Assembly (NCBI RefSeq): GCF_000964685.1 | Contig: NZ_LANS01000001.1 | Location: 372,001-436,000, forward strand | DNA: 64,000 nucleotides | Reading direction: 5' to 3' | DNA from: Anaplasma phagocytophilum str. Webster | GTDB taxonomy: Bacteria > Pseudomonadota > Alphaproteobacteria > Rickettsiales > Anaplasmataceae | In this document: piece by piece, positions 20,853 through 30,996 of the stretch | How the letters are laid out: the number at the start of each line of letters is the position of its first letter | How positions within the stretch are numbered: position 1 is the first letter of the stretch | The notes under the pieces: generated by a model | The model's database searches: none | What the model saw: the letters and a program-made list of their open reading frames with translations, nothing else | Told to the model about the DNA's origin: nothing | Made by a program: the position numbers and the translations under genes

Positions 20853-23800
20853 ATGGATATGGGTTCCTCGGAAATAGTCACGGGCATAGCTCCGGAATTA
20901 GAAGATGCGCTGATCACTGAGATATGTCGCAATAATCCCAAAAAATCTTTTGTATGCGTGCTGCAGGATGATAAACCCCTGGAGCTTTTGGTAAAAACTC
21001 TAAAATTCTTCGATAGCACACACAATATACTATTATTTCCCGCATGGGATACGTGCACATATAAGCACACTTCCCCTAGCAGTTATGTGATGACTCATAG
21101 AGTAAAGTGCTTACTGGATTTGTTATCAGTAGGCTCCAAACCCTACATACTGCTAACAACTATCAGCGCTTTAATCCAAAAAGTATTACCGAAAAATGCC
21201 GTATCTTCTTCTACATTGCACATAGAAGCTGGAAAAAGCTTATCGATGGACGAGCTGACCCTACATTTGATAGAGCATGGGTACGTGAAGTCATCAACTG
21301 TAGTACAAGAAGTCGGTAGTTTTGCTGTGCGCGGAGATATAGTGGACATCTTCCAAGCAGTGAATGAAAACCCCGTCAGAATATACTTTGACTATGATAT
21401 TGTAGAATCAATAAAGTTCTTCGATCCAGATACCCAGATTACATGCAGTGAACAAATTCTGGATATAGTGATCTTTTCCGCATCTGAATTGATAAAAAAT
21501 GACGGAAACATTGCTAGATTCTCTGAGAAATGCTCCCATCTACGAAGCAACAACCCTCCACTTTACGAAGCCGTCGTACATCGGCAAAAATTCGAAGGTG
21601 AAGAACAATTACTACCGTTACTACAAGCTGATGCTTTAGTAACTCTTTTCGACTACATACAGGAAGCAGAGCTTGTTCTAAGTGAAGCAACATTTTCCAA
21701 CATAAAACAGCGAATTGAGAACATTTGGGAACAAAATGATACGCAGGATTGCACAACTCACTGTACATCGCTGTTTCTTGATTTACAAAGCTACGAGCAA
21801 GTTCTAGCACGATTCCACAAAATACTATTATGTCGCTTTGATTCAGCACCACAAAGTATAGTACAAAACCCCGCTACAGTAGCGCTGACGAAGAGCACAC
21901 TAGCGCTGTTACCTGACCTCAAATTACAAGCTCGCGAAAGAGGCTGTAATATTTTCTCGGTAACTGCAAACCATATGCAAGAAGCAAAAAAGCAAGTGCT
22001 ATTGGCGTGCTATAGCGAAGAATCCATGCAGTATCTTGTTGAGAAGTTCAAACACTTCGACATGCATATATCGAGAGTATCAAGTTTCTCCGACATAACC
22101 AGTAAATATAGTACAGCTATACTGCCATTCCAACATGATGTCGAAACTGAAGATTTCATAATCATTACAGAACATAGTTTACTCGGTAGGCAATGCTCCA
22201 TAAAAAAAGCGAGACGCACGGTTACAAATAATGCTTCTGAGCTTACTATTGGGGACGTTGTCGTACATAAAGACTACGGTGTAGGTATTTTCATCGCTCT
22301 CAGAACGTTAACCGTTTGTGGGAGCTGTCATGATTTCGTTGAGATTAAGTATCGTAACGATGACAAACTATTTGTTCCCGTAGAAGATACTGACCTTATA
22401 ACAAAGTACGGAATTAATACGGATGTAGTCCTAGATAGACTGGGCAGCTCTGCATGGCACGACAAACAAAACAAGCTGAAAAAGCGCATAGATGATATCG
22501 CAAAGACCCTCTTACATGCAGAGGCCATGCGTAAATTAGCCGACGGAAGCAGATTTCTACCCAGCTCATTGTATATAGACTTCTGCAAAGAATGTCCTTA
22601 TGTCGAAACAGAAGACCAACTAAAAGCTATAGCAGATGTTGAAAATGACCTTGCACGCGGCAAAGTCATGGACAGGCTAATATGCGGTGATGTTGGATTT
22701 GGTAAAACAGAAATTGCACTACGCGCTGCTTTTCTTGTAGTCAACGAAGATATAACATGCCAAGTGGCTGTGCTTGTACCGACAACTTTACTATGTCGCC
22801 AGCATTTTCTCGCCTTTAAAGAAAGATTCAAGAATTACAAAGTCAATATCCAACAGCTTTCAAAAGCAACTGCGAAAAAGAAGCAACAAATCCGGGAAGG
22901 ACTTGAAGAAGGGAGTATCAACATCATTATAGGTACGAGTGCCCTACTATCGGATAGCATCCAGTTTTTAGACCTCAGATTACTGATTATTGATGAAGAA
23001 CAACATTTTGGCGTACAACAAAAAGAAAAACTCCGGCTATTGAAGCATGACGTTCATGTACTATCGCTCTCAGCCACACCTATACCTAGGACGCTACATA
23101 TGTCACTCTCCAATATAAAAGACCTGAGCATACTCCGCACACCCCCTATTGGGAGAACTACTGTAGAGATTTCTATAACACACTTCGATGAGAAGACAAT
23201 AAAAACAGCCATACTTAACGAGGTCAACAGAGGTGGTAGGGTGTTTTTTACATGTCCTCTTATCGCCGATATTGAGCCAGTGCTAACGCGACTACAAAAG
23301 CTTGTTCCGGAAGTCAAAATAGCAGTAGCCCACGGAGGCACCGCACCCCTCGCGTTAGATAAAATTATGAATGATTTCTTTGATGGCAAATTCTCCCTTC
23401 TCCTGACAACGTCGATAATAGAGAGCGGAATAGATATTCCATTTGCTAATACCATAATTATATATAATGCCGATATGTTTGGCCTTGCGCAGCTATATCA
23501 ATTAAAAGGACGCGTTGGCCGCAGCACCACACAAGGATATGCGTATTTGATACTCTCAAATAAAGCAACTTCTAATTCTCCCGGCATGAAGAGGTTAGAA
23601 GCACTGAAATCTCTAAACAGCGTTGGTTCAGGTTTTGCACTATCCCTACAGGATATGGACATGAGGGGATTTGGCAATTTAGTCGGAGAAGAACAATCTG
23701 GAAACATAAAAGAAGTTGGCATTGAGCTCTATCACCGCATGTTAGAAGAAGCCTTAGAAACATGCAAAATGACCACAGAAAGCTCTGCCGTAAGCTGCCA

Positions 23801-24272
23801 TAATATAAAGGTGGATATAAATGCAAATGTACGAATTCCCGAGTCATACATACAAGAACTCGAACTCAGAATGCAGGTCTACAAAAAAATTAGTAGCTTA
23901 AAGACACCCGAAGAGATAAGTCGCTATTCTGAGGAACTAAAAGACAGATTTGGCATGCCCCCACGTGAGGTAATCAATCTACTGGATATAATACACATAA
24001 AACATCTCTGTGCCCGCATCGGCATTGCTGAAATCACCCATTTCAAAAATCACCTTACCCTACTATTTGGACGTAGTTTTACACCCCAAGAGTCACTCCT
24101 AAAATACTTTGTAAACAATGCCGGCATTTTCACCATGCAGGGGAACAGTGTGAATGTGCTAATATCCGCAGTACATGCCAATAATGTGACTAGATATCTG
24201 ATAGCATGTCTAAGAAAAATAAACAGTTTACTTACTCATACACCCGTATCAAAAGAGACGAAAACAGACTAG
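20853..24272 (+). CDS. mfd: Transcription-repair coupling factor (Mfd)
   Basis: An 1139-residue DNA translocase that removes RNA polymerase stalled at lesions and recruits UvrA. Domain order: UvrB-homology N-terminus, RNA-polymerase-interacting domain (GDVVVHKDYGVGIF, about residues 468-481), and a RecG-like helicase core. The core shows Walker A GDVGFGKTEIALRAA (about 613-627), DEEQ box IIDEEQHFGV, LSATPIPRT, and GRVGRS motif VI. The C-terminal D7 (TRCF) domain contains DRFGMPP. TATAAT at 20838-20843 is only ten bases upstream of the ATG, so the leader would be extremely short if that box is used. The reading frame is intact. Confidence 0.97.
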   Translation: MDMGSSEIVTGIAPELEDALITEICRNNPKKSFVCVLQDDKPLELLVKTLKFFDSTHNILLFPAWDTCTYKHTSPSSYVMTHRVKCLLDLLSVGSKPYILLTTISALIQKVLPKNAVSSSTLHIEAGKSLSMDELTLHLIEHGYVKSSTVVQEVGSFAVRGDIVDIFQAVNENPVRIYFDYDIVESIKFFDPDTQITCSEQILDIVIFSASELIKNDGNIARFSEKCSHLRSNNPPLYEAVVHRQKFEGEEQLLPLLQADALVTLFDYIQEAELVLSEATFSNIKQRIENIWEQNDTQDCTTHCTSLFLDLQSYEQVLARFHKILLCRFDSAPQSIVQNPATVALTKSTLALLPDLKLQARERGCNIFSVTANHMQEAKKQVLLACYSEESMQYLVEKFKHFDMHISRVSSFSDITSKYSTAILPFQHDVETEDFIIITEHSLLGRQCSIKKARRTVTNNASELTIGDVVVHKDYGVGIFIALRTLTVCGSCHDFVEIKYRNDDKLFVPVEDTDLITKYGINTDVVLDRLGSSAWHDKQNKLKKRIDDIAKTLLHAEAMRKLADGSRFLPSSLYIDFCKECPYVETEDQLKAIADVENDLARGKVMDRLICGDVGFGKTEIALRAAFLVVNEDITCQVAVLVPTTLLCRQHFLAFKERFKNYKVNIQQLSKATAKKKQQIREGLEEGSINIIIGTSALLSDSIQFLDLRLLIIDEEQHFGVQQKEKLRLLKHDVHVLSLSATPIPRTLHMSLSNIKDLSILRTPPIGRTTVEISITHFDEKTIKTAILNEVNRGGRVFFTCPLIADIEPVLTRLQKLVPEVKIAVAHGGTAPLALDKIMNDFFDGKFSLLLTTSIIESGIDIPFANTIIIYNADMFGLAQLYQLKGRVGRSTTQGYAYLILSNKATSNSPGMKRLEALKSLNSVGSGFALSLQDMDMRGFGNLVGEEQSGNIKEVGIELYHRMLEEALETCKMTTESSAVSCHNIKVDINANVRIPESYIQELELRMQVYKKISSLKTPEEISRYSEELKDRFGMPPREVINLLDIIHIKHLCARIGIAEITHFKNHLTLLFGRSFTPQESLLKYFVNNAGIFTMQGNSVNVLISAVHANNVTRYLIACLRKINSLLTHTPVSKETKTD

Positions 24273-24830
24273 ATCACATGCACTGGAAAAGAACATAGCT
24301 GCAGTACACAAAAATACTCTGCCCTCAACATACGCACACCCTTATCTCTAGGCGGAAGCCATGGATATTTCATCTATACAAATGCATCACTGCCTGATGC
24401 GTATCTATCTTATAAAAATCCCCACACTTACACCTCATCAGTTTGCGCTTTGCCATTTTAGCCTAGTAACACACTTTATAGCACCACTACCCAGCTAACA
24501 GTGTACTGGTAGTTTTATTCTCATAGGGTGAGTAATATCACTACAATTGCCCTACGTTCTCATTTACATGATAGGGTCATAAGCTGTCTCCTCTTAACTT
24601 ACTCTTGGCGCAAAATCACACTAAACATTCTCAGTAACCAGAATGATACTGGCAGCACACAATTGCTCGCATGCACTTACTGAAAGATGAAGAACATCTT
24701 TGAAATTCTGGTCTTTAATAAGCAAATTATATGAATCTATCTACTCACACCGCAGAAAATATGTAACAATCATAATGTTCGTGGATACATAGAAGCCTCA
24801 TCAACCATCGAACTTGTAGTAAAAGGAGAA
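24273..24830. other. Intergenic region mfd-ribE
   Basis: About 560 bases. No gene, tRNA or FMN-riboswitch signature seen. A short inverted repeat, AAAGATG..CATCTTT, near 24684-24704 has no T-run and is not interpreted. Confidence 0.45.
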
Positions 24831-25448
24831 ATGTATATGTTCAACGGCATAGTTACTCTAATTGGACGTGTGGAAGACATACAACACGACGGAGATACTG
24901 ATGTTATTGCACGTATCAGTGTGCAAAGCGAAGAGTTCTTATCGCAAATTGTCATAGGAAGTTCAATCGCCTGCTCCGGAGTATGCCTGAGCGTAGTCGA
25001 AAAAGGAGCAACTCACTTTGTGACTAACATTTCAAAAGCCACTTTAGACATTACAAATTTGCGATTTTGGACCCTTGGCACCAAGGTGAATCTAGAACCT
25101 GCTTTAAGAGCAGGCGCTCCTTTGGATGGACATATGGTGCAAGGGCACGTTGATTGCATAGGTGAAATCCATTCCATAACACAGGTTGCTGGTTCGCACG
25201 TTATGGAGATATGCTGCGATAGCTCTACATCAAAGTACATAGCGAAAAAAAGTTCTATAGCTTTGGATGGAGTATCGCTCACGGTAAATTCTACAACACC
25301 TGGGCTGTTCAGCGTAAACTTGATACCGTATACCTGGAACAATACCACATTCCAATACAATACGGTGGGTGATTTTGTGAATATCGAAACAGATCTTATA
25401 GCGCGATATTTAGAAGCTCTGCTTGCCCATCGCACATATGGCCTATAG
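24831..25448 (+). CDS. ribE: Riboflavin synthase, alpha subunit
   Basis: A 205-residue trimeric enzyme that dismutates two 6,7-dimethyl-8-ribityllumazines to riboflavin. It has the internal two-fold repeat of the family: the first lumazine-binding module begins MFNGIVTLIGRVEDI and contains IACSGVCLSV, and the second begins DGHMVQGHVDCIGEI and contains IALDGVSLTVNS. AAAGGAGA lies just before ATG 24831; ATG 24837 (MFNGIV) is an alternative. The complete frame indicates that the organism makes its own riboflavin. Confidence 0.95.
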   Translation: MYMFNGIVTLIGRVEDIQHDGDTDVIARISVQSEEFLSQIVIGSSIACSGVCLSVVEKGATHFVTNISKATLDITNLRFWTLGTKVNLEPALRAGAPLDGHMVQGHVDCIGEIHSITQVAGSHVMEICCDSSTSKYIAKKSSIALDGVSLTVNSTTPGLFSVNLIPYTWNNTTFQYNTVGDFVNIETDLIARYLEALLAHRTYGL

Positions 25449-26502
25449 GCACTTGTGCCCATATACACCGTCTATTACCTCTAAGTATATCTGGATCTTC
25501 TGGTTCTATGTAGCTCGCCGGCTGCGTCAACGAGCATTATAAAAATGCCTTACATACAGGATATACAATGCCTTATATTACAAACTGTGAACGCTACACA
25601 TCGTCTACAAGCTGACTACCGATTTGCTCATCGCGTTTCTCACTCACTAGCTTCCCCATACTTACGCCCATCTGCACTGTATAGTCCATACACGATATTT
25701 TGCTGGACCATAGCACAAAAGTATGCACCCCAAAGCATAAGACACGTCTAACCTATGCGGAGGTCATATACTATTGAGTTATGTACTAAAAATGCCTTTT
25801 CCCGCTCGTAAATGTGCTACGCGTAATCCGCCATATTACGTAACAGCTATACCCTTTATGAAACAAGGCATTTTTCTATACCGGCTCCAGTTAACTGCTC
25901 TCGTTGTAAGCACACAATATGTATAGCTGTTCTCTAGCTCTTGTTTACAGACATAAAATAAGCGCTTTTCCCCTTCCAGAGCATTCCCAGTGATGTAACT
26001 GATGATTCATTCCCCCCCCTGAAGGAAAACTCCTTACCAACATACAGAGAAATAAACCAACAGCAAACCCAATCCCTTTGTAGCAGCATGTAATTTCGTA
26101 GCGTATACATTTTGTCCGCTGCAAAAGAATCATTTCAGCACTTCACTGACGTCCACACACGATATTTTGCTAGATCACACAATATGAAGCACAAAACCCC
26201 AAGAATAAAACGCGTATAACCGGTTCGGGAGATCATGTACTACTAAGTCACACAGCATAAAGCAGCGCTCTTCCAAAGCAGTAATGTAGGTTGGGTCACG
26301 GAAAAGAAAATGCTATCTGTTTATTCTGGCATCCCACTCTCCACCAACTATTTTAGTGAACAAGGGATAGAAAGTTGTCCTAAAAAAGCTGACATCGCAG
26401 AGCAATACTCCGTAACTCCTATGTCTTGACTTTACAAGCTACTATCGCCAAACAATCGCATATACAGACACCTACAGAATCATTATATGCATATGGATCA
26501 AC
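25449..26502. repeat. Gene-free region with a ~475-bp decayed duplication
   Basis: The segment around 25685-25800 (ACGATATTTTGCTGGACC, later GGAGGTCATATACTATTGAG) recurs in diverged form at about 26158-26270 (ACGATATTTTGCTAGATC, later GGAGATCATGTACTACTAAG). The second copy continues into AAAGCAGCGCTC (about 26263-26274), a string that appears again just after the pyrH fragment at 26702-26713. No gene is present. Confidence 0.6.
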
Positions 26503-26692
26503 CGATTGTAATGTTGTGGAGAATGTGCGTTATTCTAGGGTTTTGCTGAAGGTATCGGGAGAGGCACTTGCTGGAGAGAGAGGCTTCGGGTTCGATCAGA
26601 ATGTAATAGGAAAGTTATCGTGTGGCTTGAAGAATATGAGAGAGTCTGGAGTGAAGCTGTGCATTGTGGTTGGTGGTGGCAATATCTTCCGT
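26503..26692 (+). pseudogene. Displaced fragment of pyrH (5' 190 bp)
   Basis: This copies 16948-16759 of the intact pyrH in opposite orientation, 190 bases aligned without gaps, from the third codon to the end of VVGGGNIFR. It carries a few substitutions (for example QDVIG to QNVIG, VELC to VKLC). It then runs into unrelated sequence and a stop. It lacks most of the kinase domain and cannot be functional. Confidence 0.88.
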
Positions 26693-27082
26693 ACTAAACT
26701 AAAAAGCAGCGCTCATTGAAACCAAAACTATGAAAAACACCTGTCTCTACATATGGAACATATAGCAACTTGCTCCAACACATAGGCCGCAAAACAGCCA
26801 TAATAGCGCTACTATCAGGTAAAAACAGTGTATATCACTTCCTCGATCAAGCAAGAATCCACGCACGAACCCAACACGCTACCGTAAAGCTCCGCCCTAT
26901 GTGCCGTGAGCACTTTAAGTGATGCAAGATAAAAAATTACAAGCCTAGCTGTGAATAACAGAATCCCCCTGAACCGCAACTCAATTGATTGACATGACAA
27001 ACCCAGGAAGCCCAACATTTACGTCCATAGCATGGAACTCGCGCCTGCCTACAAAAGAAATTACAAGCCTTGCTCGCGAGAA
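26693..27082. other. Gap downstream of the pyrH fragment
   Basis: No gene. AATTACAAGCCTAGCT (about 26935) and AATTACAAGCCTTGCT (about 27058) suggest a further short tandem duplication with a period of roughly 124 bases next to the 3' end of the flavin oxidoreductase gene. Confidence 0.4.
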
Positions 27083-28485
27083 CTAGTATCCCGTCAAGAT
27101 TCTATTCACTAACTCTGCAACCGTAGGAATGTTACCATTACTATAAAATTCATCGCTACCAAACCTGTAGGCATTATGGCCAGAAAACATTAGCTCTCTT
27201 TCACAATCCCCACCATAAGCAATATTTTGCAAAGTCTTCTGAATACAGAAACTTCTAGGATCCGGCTTCTGCCCGGTGTTATAGTCATCGTGGTCCTTCC
27301 AGTTACTAAACTTACAGTGACTTAAACACCCCATGCAGGCTATCTGATCTGCACGAATTTCACGCGCTTTTTCTTCTGTAACAAAAATCGCAGTATTGTC
27401 TGGCGTCTTCATAAGCGTACTGTACCCAGATGCCATCCATGCGTCTACTCTCTCCTTATCAGCCGCCCTTACGTATACCTTGCGGCCTCTAGCCCCAAAC
27501 GTAACTTCCGTATCAAAGTCACCCACACACTCCTCACTAAAAGGCACCTGACGTTCGCTTCTTCGCTGTAGCTCACATATGAACTCGTTTTTCACTGCTG
27601 AAGAATAAAACCCCGTAGGGCTAAACCTATTTAAAAACACATCACCCGTCTTGAGAGATAGGAGTTTCTTTTTCCAAGATGTAGATATAGGACTCTCTGC
27701 CGTTACCAAAGGACGTGTTCCAAACTGGAACGCTACTAGACCTATGCGATCATTATCGAGCCAGGATTCCCACTCCTTCAAATGCCATACCCCACCAGCC
27801 ATTATGACAGCAATGTCGGACATGCCAACTTCATTCATAAACGCCCTAATCTCAGCCACCCTCTCAAATGGCGACTGCGGAACCTTAGGATCCTCACTGT
27901 TGCTAAGACCATTATGCCCCCCCGCTAGCCAAGGATCTTCGTATACAACTCCACCCAATAAATCTCGCGGAAATTTACGGTAAGAGCGATTCCATAAAAT
28001 CCTAAAAGCTCGCGCAGATGACACTATCGGATAGTAGTATACACCATATTGCTGCGCTACCTCAGCCAGCCTATAAGGCATCCCAGCCCCACAAGTTATA
28101 CCGTGTATCATGCCTTGAGTGGCGCCTAGCACCCCGTGCAATACTTCCTCAACGTTCCCCATCTCCCACAGGACGTTCATATGTATTCTACCGCGCCCCT
28201 TAGATATATCATGAGCTATACGTGCCTGGCTTATGGCAGCTTTTATACTGTATTCTATAAGCTCTCTATTACGTTCAAGTCTGGTCTTGCCCTTATACAC
28301 CAAGGGAACATATTCACCATTTTCATCTATCAACCCAGGATTAGCACCAGAAAACGTTCCAATAGCGTCTGCGGCTGCAAACGCCCCGAACTCCTACCAT
28401 CACTGACACTAATTCCCTTGCCACCTTCCACTATGGGCCACACATCACGACCCGACATATGAATTTTTCTAATTCCTTTAAGCAA
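27083..28485 (-). CDS. Nitronate monooxygenase-like flavin oxidoreductase with an apparent frameshift
   Basis: A TIM-barrel FMN oxidoreductase of the 2-nitropropane dioxygenase/YrpB family. The first 25 codons (ATG 28458: MSGRDVWPIVEGGKGISVSD...) and the rest (GAFAAADAIGTFSGANPGLIDENGE onwards) are in different frames. One G is missing from the run at 28384-28387: GGGG is present where GGGGG would keep SSGAFAA in frame. This is either a real single-base loss or a homopolymer error. Downstream the FMN-barrel strings VIMAGGVW and VAFQFGTRP are intact, and a Cys-rich C-terminus contains CMGCLSHC. The start may be TTG 28485, nine bases after a GGGGGG tract, or ATG 28458. The physiological substrate is unknown. 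Confidence 0.8.
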
Positions 28486-28998
28486 AAACGCAATCCCCCC
28501 TTAACTAACTAGTATCCTAATAATTCGTGGGCTTTTCAACCACAGGACCACGACCTGTCCGAAAGTTTAGCACCCCTGTGGGATTTCCGTCAATTGAAAT
28601 GCGGACACCTCCACTCTACATCTAGCATAGCTGCCATTATTCCCTGCACTATACCAAGTATAACAGCGGGCATACGTGCACGCTCTTCCAATTTCTTGAT
28701 TCGCAGTAAAGTATCACTCCATGGGAACCCCTGCTAACCCCCATGAAGCACTCTCAGTGGTCGACTCAATGATAGCATTATACAATAATTAACAGAATAA
28801 ACCATAATAATGGATAGCAAAATGTTCATTACCCGCTCTCAGAGAGCGAATAAATTGACGTGTTGTCGCATGGTAATATACATCACTCCCTATAGATCTA
28901 AGGTAACTAGTCAAATCAGCCGATGAAATTAATTTCTACTTTCACGGCACAGCATAATGCGGTACCATCGACTGCTTATAATCTGTCTGTAGATCGCG
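28486..28998. other. Divergent intergenic region
   Basis: About 510 bases between two divergent genes. A minus-strand frame of about 47 codons without a clear start (28597-28740, containing WSDTLLRIKKLEERARMP) looks protein-like but was not recognised. TATAAT at 28977-28982 may be the -10 box of the downstream M16 gene. Confidence 0.4.
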
Positions 28999-30270
28999 AT
29001 GGTTACACTGCCTGTAGTTACGAAGCTGAAAAATAATCTTTCTGTTATTACTGAACACATTGGCGGGGTAAATTCGGTAGGAATCAATCTTTGGGTCAAG
29101 GTGGGAAGTAGACATGAAGTGCATGAGAAGATCGGGCTTGCACACTTCCTTGAACATATGGCTTTCAAGGGTACGACCACAAGATCTGCCTTAGACATAG
29201 CAAAAACTTTCGATGCGATCGGCGGAAACTTTAATGCTTACACAGATAAAGAACATACTGTGTATCACCTAAAAGTGATGAAAAAAGATGCACGTCTCGC
29301 CCTTGAGGTTCTCACTGATATAGTGCTAAGATCGTCATTTCCCGAAGAAGAAATGGAGAGGGAAAAAGACGTAGTACTGCAGGAGATTTACCAAACAAAT
29401 GATTCTCCTAGCAGTATAATATTTGATAAGTACCTAGAAGCTGCATACGAAGGACAGATCTTCGGTAAATCTATTTTGGGCTCTGTGCATACGGTGCAAA
29501 ACTTTTCTAAGGAAGACTTGGTCTCTCACATGGACAAGCATTATTACGGAAGTAATATGGTGCTCTCCTTGGCCGGAGATATAGTACATGATGAGGTTTT
29601 GGAAATGGCGCAAGGCTTGGAGCAGCTTAAAGATCGGCAACACTGCTCCCCTGTCCAAGTGCCACAGTATACAGGTGGGGAATATCTAGAAGAACGCAAC
29701 CACCTAGAGCAGGTAAACATAATAATAGGTTTTCCCGGTGTACCTTACGGAGATGAACGTTTTCACGCAATGCAAGTGTTGGATACTATACTTGGCAGCG
29801 GGCTTTCTTCGCGGTTGTTTCAAGAAGTGCGCGAGAAGCTAGGTTTAGTGTACAGTATCTGCTCTTTCAATTATAGCTACTCTGATAGCGGCCTTTTCTC
29901 AGTGCATGCAGCGACTGACAGCACAAAGCTACCTATTCTGCTTCAAACCGTCACCACGGAGTTAAAGAAGCTTCCTGATACCATAGAAGATGAAGAGCTC
30001 CAACGCGCAAAGAGTAAATTGGAAGCTGAAATTTTAATGTCTCGAGAAAGTCCAGTAGCGAAGTCTGAAGCACTGGGCTATTACTACTCTCACTATGGCA
30101 GATACATACAAAAGCAAGAACTTATAGAAAAAATTCGCTCTATAGACGCACGCAATGTTCAAGACGTAGCGAACTTTTTACTGCAAAGCAGTTCTAATAT
30201 AACACTAGCTGCAATAGGCAAACTTGACTCTTCTATAAGTCGGGTTGAAGTTGCTTCAATGCTTGCGTGA
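28999..30270 (+). CDS. M16-family zinc metallopeptidase (mitochondrial processing peptidase-like)
   Basis: A 423-residue protein of the pitrilysin/MPP family. The inverted zinc motif HxxEH is HFLEH at residues 49-53, with the downstream metal-binding Glu in the REKDVVLQEI region. The C-terminal M16 domain contains FPGVPYGDER and GSGLSSRLFQEVREKLGLVYS, the family's conserved R/Y segment. Alphaproteobacterial members resemble the beta subunit of the mitochondrial presequence peptidase and probably process short or exported peptides. It has no signal peptide, so a cytosolic location is likely. The last ~50 coding bases (30174-30221) are repeated exactly downstream. Confidence 0.93.
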   Translation: MVTLPVVTKLKNNLSVITEHIGGVNSVGINLWVKVGSRHEVHEKIGLAHFLEHMAFKGTTTRSALDIAKTFDAIGGNFNAYTDKEHTVYHLKVMKKDARLALEVLTDIVLRSSFPEEEMEREKDVVLQEIYQTNDSPSSIIFDKYLEAAYEGQIFGKSILGSVHTVQNFSKEDLVSHMDKHYYGSNMVLSLAGDIVHDEVLEMAQGLEQLKDRQHCSPVQVPQYTGGEYLEERNHLEQVNIIIGFPGVPYGDERFHAMQVLDTILGSGLSSRLFQEVREKLGLVYSICSFNYSYSDSGLFSVHAATDSTKLPILLQTVTTELKKLPDTIEDEELQRAKSKLEAEILMSRESPVAKSEALGYYYSHYGRYIQKQELIEKIRSIDARNVQDVANFLLQSSSNITLAAIGKLDSSISRVEVASMLA

Positions 30271-30780
30271 AGTACGTTGTCGTAATAGCCTACACGCTAT
30301 CGTTGATACGCCAGTACGGGGAGCACAACATACTAGAAATAGAACTGCTGAAATAGCTCACCCTGTTGGGTATATAGCAGTATGCATCACACGCAGACAA
30401 ACTTCCCGTACAAGTTCCCCACCTTTTTACTGCAAAGCAGTTCTAATATAACACTAGCTGCAATAGGCAACCTAATTTGCCCATAAATCGTGCTGAAGTC
30501 GCTACCACTCCCGCATGCACACGTTGCCTCAACGAGTGCTCTCCATGTTTTGCTATATCATTGGTGTGCAGCATAGAAAACTGCCACATTCTTGAAATCA
30601 ACTGTTAGCGCAGCTTCGCTCTGAATAATAGCAGCACACATCATCACAGAAAACTTCCCCGATAAGTAAGTTGCTCGCAAACGTACAATAACTAGTGCTA
30701 GAAACCATACGCGCCACAATATCTCAGCAGTCGCTACGAGGAGAAGACGCCAAGTAAACCACAGCAGATCAGCACTCAGC
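30271..30780 (+). repeat. Tandem copies of the M16 gene 3' end and flank (~249-bp period)
   Basis: Bases 30423-30470 repeat 30174-30221 of the M16 gene without mismatch (offset 249). Similarity then continues in strongly diverged form (ATAAATCGTGCTGAAGTCGC against ATAAGTCGGGTTGAAGTTGC). Flank strings such as ATAGCAGTATGCATCACACG (30377) and ATAGCAGCACACATCATCAC (about 30628) show a second period, and a third, weaker unit begins near 30680. None is coding. 30781-30996 shows nothing clear. Confidence 0.75.
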
Positions 30781-30996
30781 ACACGAATAACTCAACAAAA
30801 AGCGCTATTTACCAAACGAAACTCCTATGTTAGCGCACAACCTCACATACATGCGTCAAGCCATAACCTGGCCACACCCATAGACCCAACACACAGCACA
30901 AAATAACCCCGCTGGGGTTCACAAGCCCTTATCACTTAAGGGATATAAAGCAATACACACGTGCATCCAGCAATGAAGTATGATCACTATTCTCTC

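Noticed and set aside
24273..24830. FMN riboswitch upstream of ribE
   Set aside because: The conserved AGGG..GGTTC..GGTG elements were not found.
26983..27010. CAATTGATTGACATGAC resembling the antisense of the pyrH start region
   Set aside because: Only about 14 bases agree; too short to claim a second pyrH relic.
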